Position numbers and translations under genes: made by a program. This document shows, piece after piece, positions 15,318 to 23,403 of a stretch of 35,759 bases of DNA. The notes under the pieces are model-generated. The model was given only the letters and a program-made list of their open reading frames with translations, ran no database searches and was not told where the DNA came from. Position 1 is the stretch's first letter, and each line of letters starts with the position of its first letter. The stretch is from an uncultured Acidimicrobiales bacterium (GTDB lineage Bacteria > Actinomycetota > Acidimicrobiia > Acidimicrobiales > AC-14): contig CADCTB010000003.1 of the NCBI GenBank assembly GCA_902805665.1, forward strand, positions 1 to 35,759, given 5' to 3'.

Positions 15318-16166
15318 TCAGCCTCCGGACCGGTAGGTGAAGTCGTAGCGCAAACCCTCGGCCACCGCCCGGTAGCCGAGGCGACGGTACAACGAGTTCG
15401 ACACCGGATTGCCGAGGTCCGTGTACAGCATGCATCGGAGGCCGCGGTCGAGGAGGCGGGCGGACAGGGCGGAGACGCATGCGCCGGAGTAGCCCCGGTT
15501 CCGGTGCTCCGGCGGCGTGTAGACCGCCTGTACCCGGACGACGCGTTCGGCCGGCTCCGTATGGGCCGCCATGGACCTGGGCCCGTCGTCGTCCCAGAGC
15601 CAGAAGTTCCCGGCAGCGATCCTTCGACCGGCGATCGCCCCGACGTCACTGTGTTCGCCGGTGTCGGTGTCGAAGCCGTGCATCCATTTCACGACCAGCT
15701 CGCGATCGTCCGCGCCGGCCTGCCGGAGGTGTCCGCGCACATCAGCCGGCTGTACGAGCCGGATCAGCTCGTAGATCCGCTGCCCGTCCGATGGTGCGGC
15801 GGCGGCCCCGTGTCGCTCGGTCCACTGCCCCGCGAACCGGGCCGCGGTGCGCGCCTCCCCGATGACGCCAGGGAGCCTCACTCCGGTCTCTACGACGGCG
15901 TCCACCATGGCGTCCACCACGTCGTCGGCCATCGGCGTGAGCGCGGCCCGAAAGTGCTCAGGTGACTGGAACACCACCCCACGGGGTCGCCCGTCCTGCG
16001 CCGCGACCCAATACCGCCCCGGCTCGAAGTGGCGGGCCCGGGCGTGCAGCAACGACAGCACAAGGTTGTGGACGACGGGCTGGGAGACCAGGTGCTCGTG
16101 CGCGGCCTCGAGCGCCGCCTCCGGCCGGTCGGTGAAGAGGACGGTCGTGACCACACGGTCAATCAT
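15318..16166 (-). CDS. GNAT family N-acetyltransferase
   Basis: 282 residues from ATG 16166. The C-terminal GNAT core is clear: the strand and acetyl-CoA loop VQAVYTPPEHRNRGYSGA (~213-229) and TDLGNPVSNSLYRRLGY (~249-265). The N-terminal ~150 residues appear to be a degenerate second GNAT-like half, an arrangement seen in actinobacterial two-domain acetyltransferases. The acceptor is unknown. It is divergent from the ABC exporter at 16244 and upstream of a methyltransferase, consistent with small-molecule modification or resistance (inference). Confidence 0.85.
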   Translation of the reverse strand: MIDRVVTTVLFTDRPEAALEAAHEHLVSQPVVHNLVLSLLHARARHFEPGRYWVAAQDGRPRGVVFQSPEHFRAALTPMADDVVDAMVDAVVETGVRLPGVIGEARTAARFAGQWTERHGAAAAPSDGQRIYELIRLVQPADVRGHLRQAGADDRELVVKWMHGFDTDTGEHSDVGAIAGRRIAAGNFWLWDDDGPRSMAAHTEPAERVVRVQAVYTPPEHRNRGYSGACVSALSARLLDRGLRCMLYTDLGNPVSNSLYRRLGYRAVAEGLRYDFTYRSGG

Positions 16167-16243
16167 CGTCGGCGTCCCGTAGACCGGGCTTCGATTTTGT
16201 CGCGCCGGGGCGGCCTCGGTCGAAGACGTGACAGGGTGTCGCC

Positions 16244-17257
16244 GTGAGCCCCCGGATCGCCATTGAGGTGGACGAGCTCACCAAGGAGTTCCCCGGTGGA
16301 GTGCGTGCTCTCGACGGCGTCAGCTTCACGGTCGACGAGGGTGAGGTGTTCGGCTACCTGGGCCGCAACGGGGCCGGGAAGTCGACGACCGTGCGCATCC
16401 TGACGACCCTCCTGCGGCCGACGTCGGGCACGGCCAGGGTTCTCGGCCACGATGTGAGCAGCGATGGGGGAGCGGTGCGCAAGGTCTTCGGCGCCGCTCT
16501 GCAGGACGCCGCGCTGGACGAGCTGATGACGGGCCGGGAGCACCTCGAGATGGCCGCCCGCCTCGCCGGCCGCAGCAAGGCCCAGTCCGTGGCGCGGGCC
16601 GCCGAGCTGCTGGAGAGCTTCGGCCTCCGGGCGGCCGCCGATCGCATCGCCGCCGGCTACTCCGGAGGCATGCGCCGTCGGTTGGACGTGGCCATGGCCA
16701 TGGTCCGTCGACCGGAGGTGTTGTTCCTCGACGAGCCGACCACCGGCCTGGATCCGCAGGGGCGCCGCGCCGTCTGGGACCTGGTCGGTGACCTGCGCGA
16801 CACCGGCTCCACGGTGTTCCTCACCACCCAGTACCTGGCCGAGGCCGACGAGCTGTCGGGACGGGTGGCCGTGGTCCACGACGGGCGCATCGCCGCCATC
16901 GGCTCCCCGCAGGAGCTCAAGGACCGGCTGGGGACGACGACGGTGCGCATACGGGTGCCCGATGCCGACGAACAGCGGATCCGCGACGCGGTGGCCCCCA
17001 ACGCCGTGGCGCCCGCAGCCGACGGCTGGCTGGAGATCACGGTGCAAGGCGGGGAGGCGGCGGTGCCCGCAGTGGTCGGACAGCTGACCGGCGCAGGGGC
17101 GCAGGTCGATCGGCTCAGCATCCGGGCCCCGAGCCTGGAGGACGTGTTCGTGAGCCTCACCGGCACCCAGATCGAATCGTCGCCGGGCGGCGCAGACCAC
17201 GGCAAGATCACCGCCGTCCGGCGAGGCCTGGGCGTGCCGAGCGGACCAGGGCGATGA
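16244..17257 (+). CDS. ABC transporter ATP-binding protein, DrrA type
   Basis: 337 residues from GTG 16244. Walker A is GRNGAGKST (40-48), signature YSGGM (139-143), Walker B VLFLDEP (158-164) and D-loop TGLDP. The H-loop position is Gln196 (LTTQYLAEAD) rather than His; this Gln is usual in the DrrA subfamily of daunorubicin-type exporters. The last ~100 residues form the C-terminal regulatory domain with the family's RAPSLEDVFVSLTG motif. The stop overlaps the permease start (ATGA). A CAGGGT element six bases before the GTG could be a -10 of a leaderless promoter. The substrate is unknown; lipids, glycoconjugates or drugs are usual for this class. Confidence 0.93.
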   Translation: MSPRIAIEVDELTKEFPGGVRALDGVSFTVDEGEVFGYLGRNGAGKSTTVRILTTLLRPTSGTARVLGHDVSSDGGAVRKVFGAALQDAALDELMTGREHLEMAARLAGRSKAQSVARAAELLESFGLRAAADRIAAGYSGGMRRRLDVAMAMVRRPEVLFLDEPTTGLDPQGRRAVWDLVGDLRDTGSTVFLTTQYLAEADELSGRVAVVHDGRIAAIGSPQELKDRLGTTTVRIRVPDADEQRIRDAVAPNAVAPAADGWLEITVQGGEAAVPAVVGQLTGAGAQVDRLSIRAPSLEDVFVSLTGTQIESSPGGADHGKITAVRRGLGVPSGPGR

Positions 17258-18027
17258 GCCCCTTCGCCCAGCTGCGCCTCCTGCTGTTCCGCAGCCTGCG
17301 CGAAGGTGGGCGGAACCCCGTGCTGGCCTACGCGCTGCCGATCATCATCCCGTTGGCCGTGCTGGTGCTCGTGGCCAAGACGCTGTATCGGGTGACCGAT
17401 CTTCCCGGTTTCCCCACGAGCAATTACGCCGAATGGATGACGCCGGCCATCATCATGCTGACCGCCATGACCGGCGTGGGCTACGCGGCCACCAGCCTGG
17501 TCGTCGACATCCAGTCCGGATTCCTCGACCGCCTCCGGCTGCTCGACGTGCGGCCACCGGCGCTGCTGATGAGCCGGGTGCTCTTCGACGTGGTCCGGGT
17601 CGTGCCCGCCGGCGCGGTCCTCCTCGTCGTAGGTCTGCTGCTCGGGACCCGTTTGAACGAGGGGGTGCTCGGCGTCGTCCTGCTCTTCGGGCTCCTGGTG
17701 CTGTGGGCCGCGGCGTACGGCGGGCTCTATTTCGTCGTCGCGCTCACCACCGGCAACGCGCAGGCGCCGCTGGCGCTGGCTCCGCTCTTCCTGCCCCTGC
17801 AGTTCCTCTCCACCCAGTTCGTGCCCCGCTCTCTGCTGCCGGGCTGGGTGCAGGCGGTCGCCGCGTGGAACCCCTTCACCTACATGGTCGACGCTGCTCG
17901 GGCCATGACCACCGGGCCGATGACCTTCGCTCCGGTCGCGAAGGCGGTCGGCGTCGCCCTGGCCATGCTCGTCGTGACCCAGACCGCCAGCCTGCGGGCC
18001 TACAAGCGGGCGTCCGGGGGGCTCTGA
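17254..18027 (+). CDS. ABC-2 type permease, DrrB type
   Basis: 257 residues from ATG 17254, translationally coupled to the ATPase gene. It has six predicted membrane segments and the ABC-2 landmarks SGFLDRLRLLDVRPPALLMSR (coupling region, given in part) and FLSTQFVPRSLLPGWVQ before the last helices, with AWNPFTYMVDAAR at the end. It should form the membrane half of an exporter with the preceding ATPase. It converges on the NYN gene, with only four bases between stops. Confidence 0.92.
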   Translation: MSPFAQLRLLLFRSLREGGRNPVLAYALPIIIPLAVLVLVAKTLYRVTDLPGFPTSNYAEWMTPAIIMLTAMTGVGYAATSLVVDIQSGFLDRLRLLDVRPPALLMSRVLFDVVRVVPAGAVLLVVGLLLGTRLNEGVLGVVLLFGLLVLWAAAYGGLYFVVALTTGNAQAPLALAPLFLPLQFLSTQFVPRSLLPGWVQAVAAWNPFTYMVDAARAMTTGPMTFAPVAKAVGVALAMLVVTQTASLRAYKRASGGL

Positions 18028-18031
18028 CGGC

Positions 18032-18400
18032 TCAGGGCCCGAGCCGGTCGAGAAGCCAACCTGGCCCGACGACGTCTGCCCCGACGGCCCGACATCGATC
18101 TGCGAGCGCCCGGTCGGCGGAGACGACCACGACCGCCTCTGACGCACCGGTTGCGACGGCCACGACGGTGTCGTCGCCTTGGCCGGGCGCATGGACGACC
18201 TGGACCCCGGCGGTGCCGTCATCCTCGGCTGCCCCCGGCCTGGCCGCGCCCTCGAGGACCACGACAACGGGGGGCGTGAGCGCGCCCTCGGAGACGGCGA
18301 CGCGCAACCGATCGACGAGCCGGGCTGCCGCTCCGGCCCGGTCCCGCCACCAGCCGTCGGGGCGGGAGCCCACGACGTTGGCGGCGTCGACGAGCAGCAC
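18032..18400 (-). CDS. Small NYN/PIN-like domain protein
   Basis: 122 residues from GTG 18400, starting 11 bases after the upstream stop. The N-terminus LLVDAANVVGSRPDGWWRDR holds the first acidic residue and Asn of a NYN/PIN-like ribonuclease fold; further acidic residues are in GQGDDTVVAVA and VVSADRALADRC. The size and the WWRDRAGAA motif match a conserved actinobacterial family often annotated as NYN domain or NTP pyrophosphohydrolase-like. An RNA nuclease function is inferred from the fold only. Confidence 0.8.
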   Translation of the reverse strand: MLLVDAANVVGSRPDGWWRDRAGAAARLVDRLRVAVSEGALTPPVVVVLEGAARPGAAEDDGTAGVQVVHAPGQGDDTVVAVATGASEAVVVVSADRALADRCRAVGADVVGPGWLLDRLGP

Positions 18401-18411
18401 GCGAGGACGAC

Positions 18412-18729
18412 CTAGGGCTCGATGACGATCCAGCCCCGACGCTGCAGCTCCGCGGCCAGCTCTTCGGTCGGCACCCGTCCGAGCGCTTTCGCCGCCGCGG
18501 ACAGTCGTGCAACGGGCTTCGCATCTTCATCCGGCGCCGCGTCCTGCAGCCGTTCTATGAGGGCGGCGGCCTCGTCGCGGGTGAACTTGCCGGCGCCCTG
18601 GCGCTGGGTGAATCCCATGGGCCCACGGGCGTCGCGGAAGTCGGTGTGGCCCGCCTCCTGGAGAAGCGCCAGCAGCTCCTGGATCTGCCTCGCCGACGCC
18701 GGCGGGCCTGCTTGTTGACCGAAAGCCAT
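18412..18729 (-). CDS. Conserved small actinobacterial protein of unknown function
   Basis: 105 residues from ATG 18729, starting MAFGQQAGPPASARQIQEL. Recurring features are the GHTDFRDARGPMGFTQRQ segment, a KFTRDEAAALIERLQ helix, and a C-terminal helix-strand ending RRGWIVIEP. The composition is soluble and mostly helical, with no signal peptide or Cys. I recognise it as a conserved actinobacterial hypothetical but know no function. It lies between the dehydrogenase and the NYN gene on the same strand and is probably co-transcribed with them. Confidence 0.8.
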   Translation of the reverse strand: MAFGQQAGPPASARQIQELLALLQEAGHTDFRDARGPMGFTQRQGAGKFTRDEAAALIERLQDAAPDEDAKPVARLSAAAKALGRVPTEELAAELQRRGWIVIEP

Positions 18730-18753
18730 GTGACAGTCTCGCCGAAGCGCTCC

Positions 18754-19665
18754 TCAATATCCGAGCTCTGGGTCGACGACGCCGAGGAGCGGTTCATTTC
18801 GCAGGTACCGGCCGACGTTCGCCCCGACCCGTTCCGCGAAGAGCGGCTCGGCCATCTGCCGGGTGTTGGCGGTGTGGGGCGTGATGAGGCAGTTGTCGAG
18901 CGTCCACAGCGGATGGCCCGCGGGAAGCGGCTCGGGGTCCGTCACGTCGAGGGCGGCACCCCCGATGACGCCGTTCCTGAGCGCGTCCACCAGGTCGTCG
19001 GTGACCACATGGGCGCCACGGGCCACGTTCACCAGCCACGCGTCCTCGTCCATGCAGCGGAGCTCGGCCGCGCCGATGATGCCGGCGGTCTCGGGCGTCA
19101 GGGCCAGGGTCAGCACGACGAGCCGCGCGCCCTCCAGCGCGCCGTGCAGGTCCTCACGGCCGATGACCCGCGCCGCGCCCTCGATGGGAGCGACGTGCCG
19201 GCGCACGACCGTGGCCTCCACACGGAAGGCAGACAGCAGCCGGAGGAGCGCCTCCGTGATCCCGCCGCCACCCACCACGGTCACCCGGCTCCCGCGCAGC
19301 TCGATCCCGCCCTGTGAGCCCCAGGCCGTGGCCCGAGCCCGTTGCGGCAGCTGGCGCAGCCCGGCCAGTCCCAGGGCCAGGGCGTGCTCCGCCACCGGTT
19401 CGGAGTACGCACCCTTGGTGCTCGTCCACGTCCGGCCGTCGCCGAACAGACCGGCGAAGCGGTCGACGCCTGCGAAGGGCAGCTGGACCCACCGGATGTC
19501 CGGCCGTGTCGCCAGCAGCGCGGCAAGGCCTTCGGCGTCGAAGGGATCGGTCCACACCAGGGCCGCCGCATCTTGGCTGTCCACCAGCTCGCCGCCCGCG
19601 GCGGTGATGGCTTCGGCCAGGACCGGCGCGATGGGGCCGGGAGAGACAGCGCACCGCAGGCTCAT
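18754..19665 (-). CDS. D-2-hydroxyacid dehydrogenase family protein
   Basis: 303 residues from ATG 19665. The NAD-binding loop is VVGGGGITEALL (130-141), where the usual GxGxxG reads G-G-G-G-I-T. The catalytic set is Arg216 (NVARG), Glu245 (DPEPLP) and His264 (ITPHTAN), all intact. The enzyme should reduce or oxidise a 2-keto/2-hydroxy acid with NAD(P)H in the cytoplasm; the substrate cannot be told from sequence. It follows pepN after a 69-base gap holding overlapping inverted repeats that could act as an attenuator. Confidence 0.9.
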   Translation of the reverse strand: MSLRCAVSPGPIAPVLAEAITAAGGELVDSQDAAALVWTDPFDAEGLAALLATRPDIRWVQLPFAGVDRFAGLFGDGRTWTSTKGAYSEPVAEHALALGLAGLRQLPQRARATAWGSQGGIELRGSRVTVVGGGGITEALLRLLSAFRVEATVVRRHVAPIEGAARVIGREDLHGALEGARLVVLTLALTPETAGIIGAAELRCMDEDAWLVNVARGAHVVTDDLVDALRNGVIGGAALDVTDPEPLPAGHPLWTLDNCLITPHTANTRQMAEPLFAERVGANVGRYLRNEPLLGVVDPELGY

Positions 19666-19683
19666 GGTCTGGACGCTACGGCG

Positions 19684-19733
19684 GTCTTCGGGCTCACGGA
19701 CACCGTGGCAGCGTCTGAAAGCCCGAAGACGCT
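19684..19733 (-). promoter_or_regulatory. Two mutually exclusive hairpins between pepN and the dehydrogenase gene
   Basis: Read in the transcript (minus) direction, a 7-base-pair hairpin forms first from AGCGTCT and AGACGCT (19733-19727 with 19716-19710). A longer hairpin pairs GTCTTCGGGCT (19730-19720) with AGCCCGAAGAC (19694-19684), an 11-base perfect match enclosing a small CACGG/CCGTG stem. The two share bases 19727-19730 on the 5' side, so they cannot coexist. This resembles a terminator/antiterminator switch, but no U-tract follows. Confidence 0.4.
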
Positions 19734-19734
19734 T

Positions 19735-22266
19735 TCACGCCGGCCGGTCGGCGGCGCGGGCGCGCAGGGCTCGGGCCATGCCGTCCTTGCCCTCGAGCAG
19801 GATGCGGCGGACGGGGCCGGGCAGCGCGTCGTCGGCGAGGGCCGCGTCGGTGGCGTCGAGCACGTCCTGGCCGATCAAGGTTCTGGGGTACAGGCCCCCG
19901 ATGAGGCTGAGAGCCTCGTCCCGTGTCCGCTCCTCCCAGAAGCGGGTCACGTTGGCGAAGTACGGCTCGACGTAGGGCGCCAGGAGGTCGTCCTGGCCGT
20001 GGACGCCGAAGCCACCGGCCACGGCGCGAAGCGTGGCGAGTGGCAGGTCCCGGTCCTCGACCAGGCGGGACCACGCAGCGGCCTTGGCCTCGGCAGTGGG
20101 ACGCGATGCCCGAGCCGACGCCGCCCGGCGCTCCCCGATGTCGGTGGGGTCGCGCTCGAGCTCGGCCTCGATGAGGGCGCCGTCGTCGTCGGCGCCGACG
20201 GAGGCCAGCGTCATGACGATCTGCCAGCGCAGGTCGGTGTCCACGGCGAGGCCGGGGACCTCCTCGGTGCCGTCGAGCAGGGCCCGGGCGTAGGCGAGGT
20301 CCTCGGCGGACTCGGCGACCGACTGGAAGTGGCGGGCCCAGATGAGCTGGCGGTCGGTGCCCGGCTCCGCCGCGGCCAGGCCGGTGCGGGCCGCAGCGGC
20401 GAGGGCGGCACGGGCGGCGGCGTGGTTCCCGGGGTCGCCGTAGACGTCGACCGCGGTGTCGGCCTGGCCCAGGAGGCGGGCGAGGGTGGAGTCGTCGTTC
20501 TCGGCGGGAGCGTGGGCCAGCACGAGGTCGATGTAGCGCCGGGTCGGGAGCTCCGCATCGCGGACCATGTCCCAGGTCGCCGCCCAGCACAGGTTCCGGG
20601 CCAGCGGGTCGACGATCCGGCTCAGGTGGTCGGCGAGCGTGGCCACCGACCGGTCGTCGAGGCGGACCTTGGCGTAGGTGAGGTCGTCGTCGTTCAGCAG
20701 CAGCAGGTCGGGCACCGCCTCGCCGGCGAGCTCAGGCACCTCGGTGCGCCCACCCACCACGTCGAGCTCCACCCGGCGGTCGCGCACCAGGCCCTCGTCG
20801 CCGAGGCGGTAGAGGCCGACGGCCACCCGGTGGGAACGGATCGTGTCGTTCCCGGGCTGGCCCTCCTGGAGGATGGCGAAAGAGTCGTAGGCGCCGTCGC
20901 CCGCCAGATCGGCCCGCAGCGTGTTGACGCCGGCGGTCTCCAGCCACTCCTCGGACCACTGGGTGAGCTTGCGGCCGCTCGTCTGCTCCAGCGTCGACAG
21001 GAAGTCGGCAAGCTCGGCGTTGCTCCACTCGTGCTGACGGAAGTAGCGCTGGAGGCCCTGGCGGAAGGCGTCCTGCCCCACCCAGGCCACCAGCTGCTTC
21101 AGGGTCGACGCCCCCTTGAGGTAGGTGATGCCGTCGAAATGGAGGCGCACGGCGTCCGTGTCGACGATGTCGGCAGAGATCGGGTGCGTGGTCGGCAGCT
21201 GGTCCTGGGCCATGGCGCCGCCCTTGACGCCCGCCGCGAACCGGACCCAGCTGTCGGAGAAGCGGGTGGCCTCGGCCAGGGCGTGGTACGCCATGTAGGT
21301 CGCGAAGCTCTCGTTGAGCCAGAGGTCGTCCCACCAGCGCATCGTCACCAGGTCGCCGAACCACATGTGGGCCATCTCGTGCAGCAGGGTGTTGGCCCGG
21401 CCCTCGTGGGCGGCCTCGGTCTGGCGCGACCGGAACACCATGTACTCGTTGAACGTCACGCACCCCGGGTTCTCCATGGCGCCGAAGTTGAACTCGGGGA
21501 CGAACAGCTGGTCGTACTTGGGGAACGGGTAGGGGTAGTCGAACTCCGCCTCGAAGAAGTCAAGGCCCTGGCGGGTGAGGGTGAACAGCTCCTCGGCGTC
21601 GAGGTACTCGGCGAGGGACTCCCGGCAGTAGATGCCCATGTCGACCTGCCCGTGCGTCTCGCGGACGACGTGGTACGGCCCCGCCACCACGGCCACCAGG
21701 TATGTGGAGATGACCTCGGTAGGGGAGAAGCGCCACCGCGATCCCTCGTGGGTGGACGGGCTGTTGCTGACCACGGTCCAGTCGTCGGGCGCGGTGATGG
21801 TGAGGTTGAAGGTGGCCTTGATGTCGGGCTGGTCGAAGCAGGCGAAGACGCGGTGGGCGTCGTACGGCTCGAACTGGGTGTGCAGGTACACCTTGCCGTC
21901 GGTGGGGTCGGCGAAGCGGTGCATGCCGACGCCGGTGTGCTGGTAGGCGCAGTCGGCCACCACCCTGACCACGTTGTTGGCCAGCAGCCCCCGGAGCGGG
22001 ATGCGGCTGCGGCCCTTGTCGTAGGACTCGACCGGGATCACCCGCCCGTTGAGGCTCGCCTCCCGGACGTTCACCGCGTCGAGGTCGATGAACGTGGTCA
22101 GCCCCACCAGGTTGCCCTGGAAGCGCACCGTCGTGTCACTGACGAAGGTCTCGTCGCCCGTGGTCAGGTCGAGTGCCACCGAGTAGGAGACGCTCGACAG
22201 CTTCGAAGTGCGATCCTGAGCTTCGGCCCGGGTGAGATTGTCCACTGCCTCTTGAGCGGGAGTCAT
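19735..22266 (-). CDS. pepN: Aminopeptidase N (M1 zinc metallopeptidase)
   Basis: 843 residues from ATG 22266, the normal length for actinobacterial PepN. The substrate-binding motif GAMEN is at 262-266, and the zinc site HEMAH (296-300) with Glu319 in LNES follows HEx2Hx18E spacing. The N-terminal beta-domain, catalytic domain and C-terminal helical ERAP1-like domain (from about residue 525) are all present. It trims N-terminal residues from peptides in the cytoplasm. No ribosome site precedes the ATG; instead a -10-like AATACT lies six bases upstream, suggesting a leaderless message. It is divergent from pimA, with only 38 bases between the start codons. Confidence 0.95.
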   Translation of the reverse strand: MTPAQEAVDNLTRAEAQDRTSKLSSVSYSVALDLTTGDETFVSDTTVRFQGNLVGLTTFIDLDAVNVREASLNGRVIPVESYDKGRSRIPLRGLLANNVVRVVADCAYQHTGVGMHRFADPTDGKVYLHTQFEPYDAHRVFACFDQPDIKATFNLTITAPDDWTVVSNSPSTHEGSRWRFSPTEVISTYLVAVVAGPYHVVRETHGQVDMGIYCRESLAEYLDAEELFTLTRQGLDFFEAEFDYPYPFPKYDQLFVPEFNFGAMENPGCVTFNEYMVFRSRQTEAAHEGRANTLLHEMAHMWFGDLVTMRWWDDLWLNESFATYMAYHALAEATRFSDSWVRFAAGVKGGAMAQDQLPTTHPISADIVDTDAVRLHFDGITYLKGASTLKQLVAWVGQDAFRQGLQRYFRQHEWSNAELADFLSTLEQTSGRKLTQWSEEWLETAGVNTLRADLAGDGAYDSFAILQEGQPGNDTIRSHRVAVGLYRLGDEGLVRDRRVELDVVGGRTEVPELAGEAVPDLLLLNDDDLTYAKVRLDDRSVATLADHLSRIVDPLARNLCWAATWDMVRDAELPTRRYIDLVLAHAPAENDDSTLARLLGQADTAVDVYGDPGNHAAARAALAAAARTGLAAAEPGTDRQLIWARHFQSVAESAEDLAYARALLDGTEEVPGLAVDTDLRWQIVMTLASVGADDDGALIEAELERDPTDIGERRAASARASRPTAEAKAAAWSRLVEDRDLPLATLRAVAGGFGVHGQDDLLAPYVEPYFANVTRFWEERTRDEALSLIGGLYPRTLIGQDVLDATDAALADDALPGPVRRILLEGKDGMARALRARAADRPA

Positions 22267-22272
22267 GGGCTC

Positions 22273-22297
22273 AGTATTGCCCGCCCCCAGCTAACCT
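22273..22297. promoter_or_regulatory. Overlapping divergent promoters of pepN and pimA
   Basis: Between the two start codons are AATACT on the minus strand (22278-22273), six bases before the pepN ATG, and TAACCT on the plus strand (22292-22297), seven bases before the pimA GTG. Both fit the actinobacterial -10 pattern TAnnnT or close to it, with transcription starting at or next to the start codon. The -35 regions would overlap each other and the opposite gene. No experimental start is available. Confidence 0.45.
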
Positions 22298-22304
22298 CCC
22301 GGTC

Positions 22305-23393
22305 GTGCGAGTCGGCCTGGTGTCCCCGTACAGCCTCTCGCTGCCCGGGGGCGTGCAGGGCCAGGTCCTCGGCCTCGCCAGGGCTCTACGGGGTCTGGGT
22401 CACCAGGTCCGGGTGCTGGGCCCGTGCGACGGTGCGCCACCCGAGGTCGGGATCACGCCGCTCGGCAACAGCATCCCCACCGCGGCCAACGGATCCATGG
22501 CGCCGGTCGCCCCTGACCCGTCGAACGCGCTCCGCACCATCTCCGCGCTGCGTGACGAGCACTTCGACGTCATCCACCTCCACGAGCCGATCGCCCCGGG
22601 CTGCACGGTCACCACGCTGGTGTGGAGCAGCGTCCCGATGGTGGGGACGTTCCACGCCGCCGGCGTCAGCGCCGCCTACCGTTGGCTGGCGCCGCTCACC
22701 TGCTGGCTGGCAAGCCGGCTCACGATCCGCTGCGCGGTGTCGGAGGACGCCCTGGAGCTGGCTGCGAGCGGGCTGGGAGGCGAGTACGAGCTGCTGCACA
22801 ATGCGATCGACGTCGAGCGGTTCGCCAAGGCCACGCCCTGGCCCACGGAGGGCCCTACGGTGCTGTTCCTCTCCCGGCACGAGGAGCGGAAGGGCCTCGA
22901 CGTGCTGATCGACGCCCTGCCGGCGCTGCCCGAGCACGCCCGGGTGTGGGTGGCCAGTGACGGGCCGGACACTGCCCGGTTGAAGGCGGCCGCGGCCGGC
23001 GACCGGCGGGTGGAATGGCTGGGGCGCATCGACGAGGAGGAGAAGATCCGCCGGCTGCGGGGCGCCGACGTGCTGTGCGCGCCCTCGCTGCGGGGGGAGT
23101 CCTTCGGCATGATCCTCCTCGAGGCCATGGCCGCGGAGACTCCGATCGTGGCCAGCGACCTACCGGGGTACCGCAAGGTGATCGGCGAGGGCGAGCCGGC
23201 GGCCCTCCTGGTCCCGCCCGGCGACCCCGTCGCCCTGGGGGCGGCGCTGCGGCGGGTGCTCGAGGATGCCGCGCTCGCCGCCTCACTTTCGGCCGCCGGC
23301 GACCTCCGGGCGGCCACCTTCTCCATGGACAGGCTGGCCGCGCGCTACGTCGAGCTCTACCACTCGGCCATCGCCAAGGCGGCTCCCGTATGA
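22305..23393 (+). CDS. pimA: Phosphatidyl-myo-inositol mannosyltransferase (GT4, PimA-like)
   Basis: 362 residues from GTG 22305, with no ribosome site but a -10-like TAACCT seven bases upstream. It is a GT-B fold glycosyltransferase: SPYSLSLPGGVQGQV at the N-terminal acceptor side, HLHEPIAPG, GTFHAAG, and the nucleotide-sugar motif PSLRGESFGMILLEAMA (E..FG..LLEA). These landmarks match PimA, which transfers the first mannose from GDP-mannose to phosphatidylinositol at the cytoplasmic face. In mycobacteria pimA directly follows patA; here it is separated from pgsA/patA. It is followed by lemA after a five-codon frame (23390-23407) that overlaps both genes by ATGA. Confidence 0.88.
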   Translation: MRVGLVSPYSLSLPGGVQGQVLGLARALRGLGHQVRVLGPCDGAPPEVGITPLGNSIPTAANGSMAPVAPDPSNALRTISALRDEHFDVIHLHEPIAPGCTVTTLVWSSVPMVGTFHAAGVSAAYRWLAPLTCWLASRLTIRCAVSEDALELAASGLGGEYELLHNAIDVERFAKATPWPTEGPTVLFLSRHEERKGLDVLIDALPALPEHARVWVASDGPDTARLKAAAAGDRRVEWLGRIDEEEKIRRLRGADVLCAPSLRGESFGMILLEAMAAETPIVASDLPGYRKVIGEGEPAALLVPPGDPVALGAALRRVLEDAALAASLSAAGDLRAATFSMDRLAARYVELYHSAIAKAAPV

Positions 23394-23403
23394 TGGCCAC
23401 TGC

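Noticed and set aside
18029-18045. GGCTC-GAGCC hairpin between the convergent permease and NYN genes as a bidirectional terminator
   Set aside because: The stem is only five bases, partly inside coding sequence and without T-tracts; this is frequent by chance at this G+C content.
16657-18267. A minus-strand open frame of over 500 codons opposite the ABC transporter genes
   Set aside because: It overlaps two motif-complete genes antisense and shows only low-complexity composition.
19342-22908. A very long open frame on the plus strand (over 1,100 codons) opposite pepN
   Set aside because: It is antisense to a complete aminopeptidase N with all motifs, shows no family features, and such frames are expected opposite G+C-rich genes with strong third-position bias.
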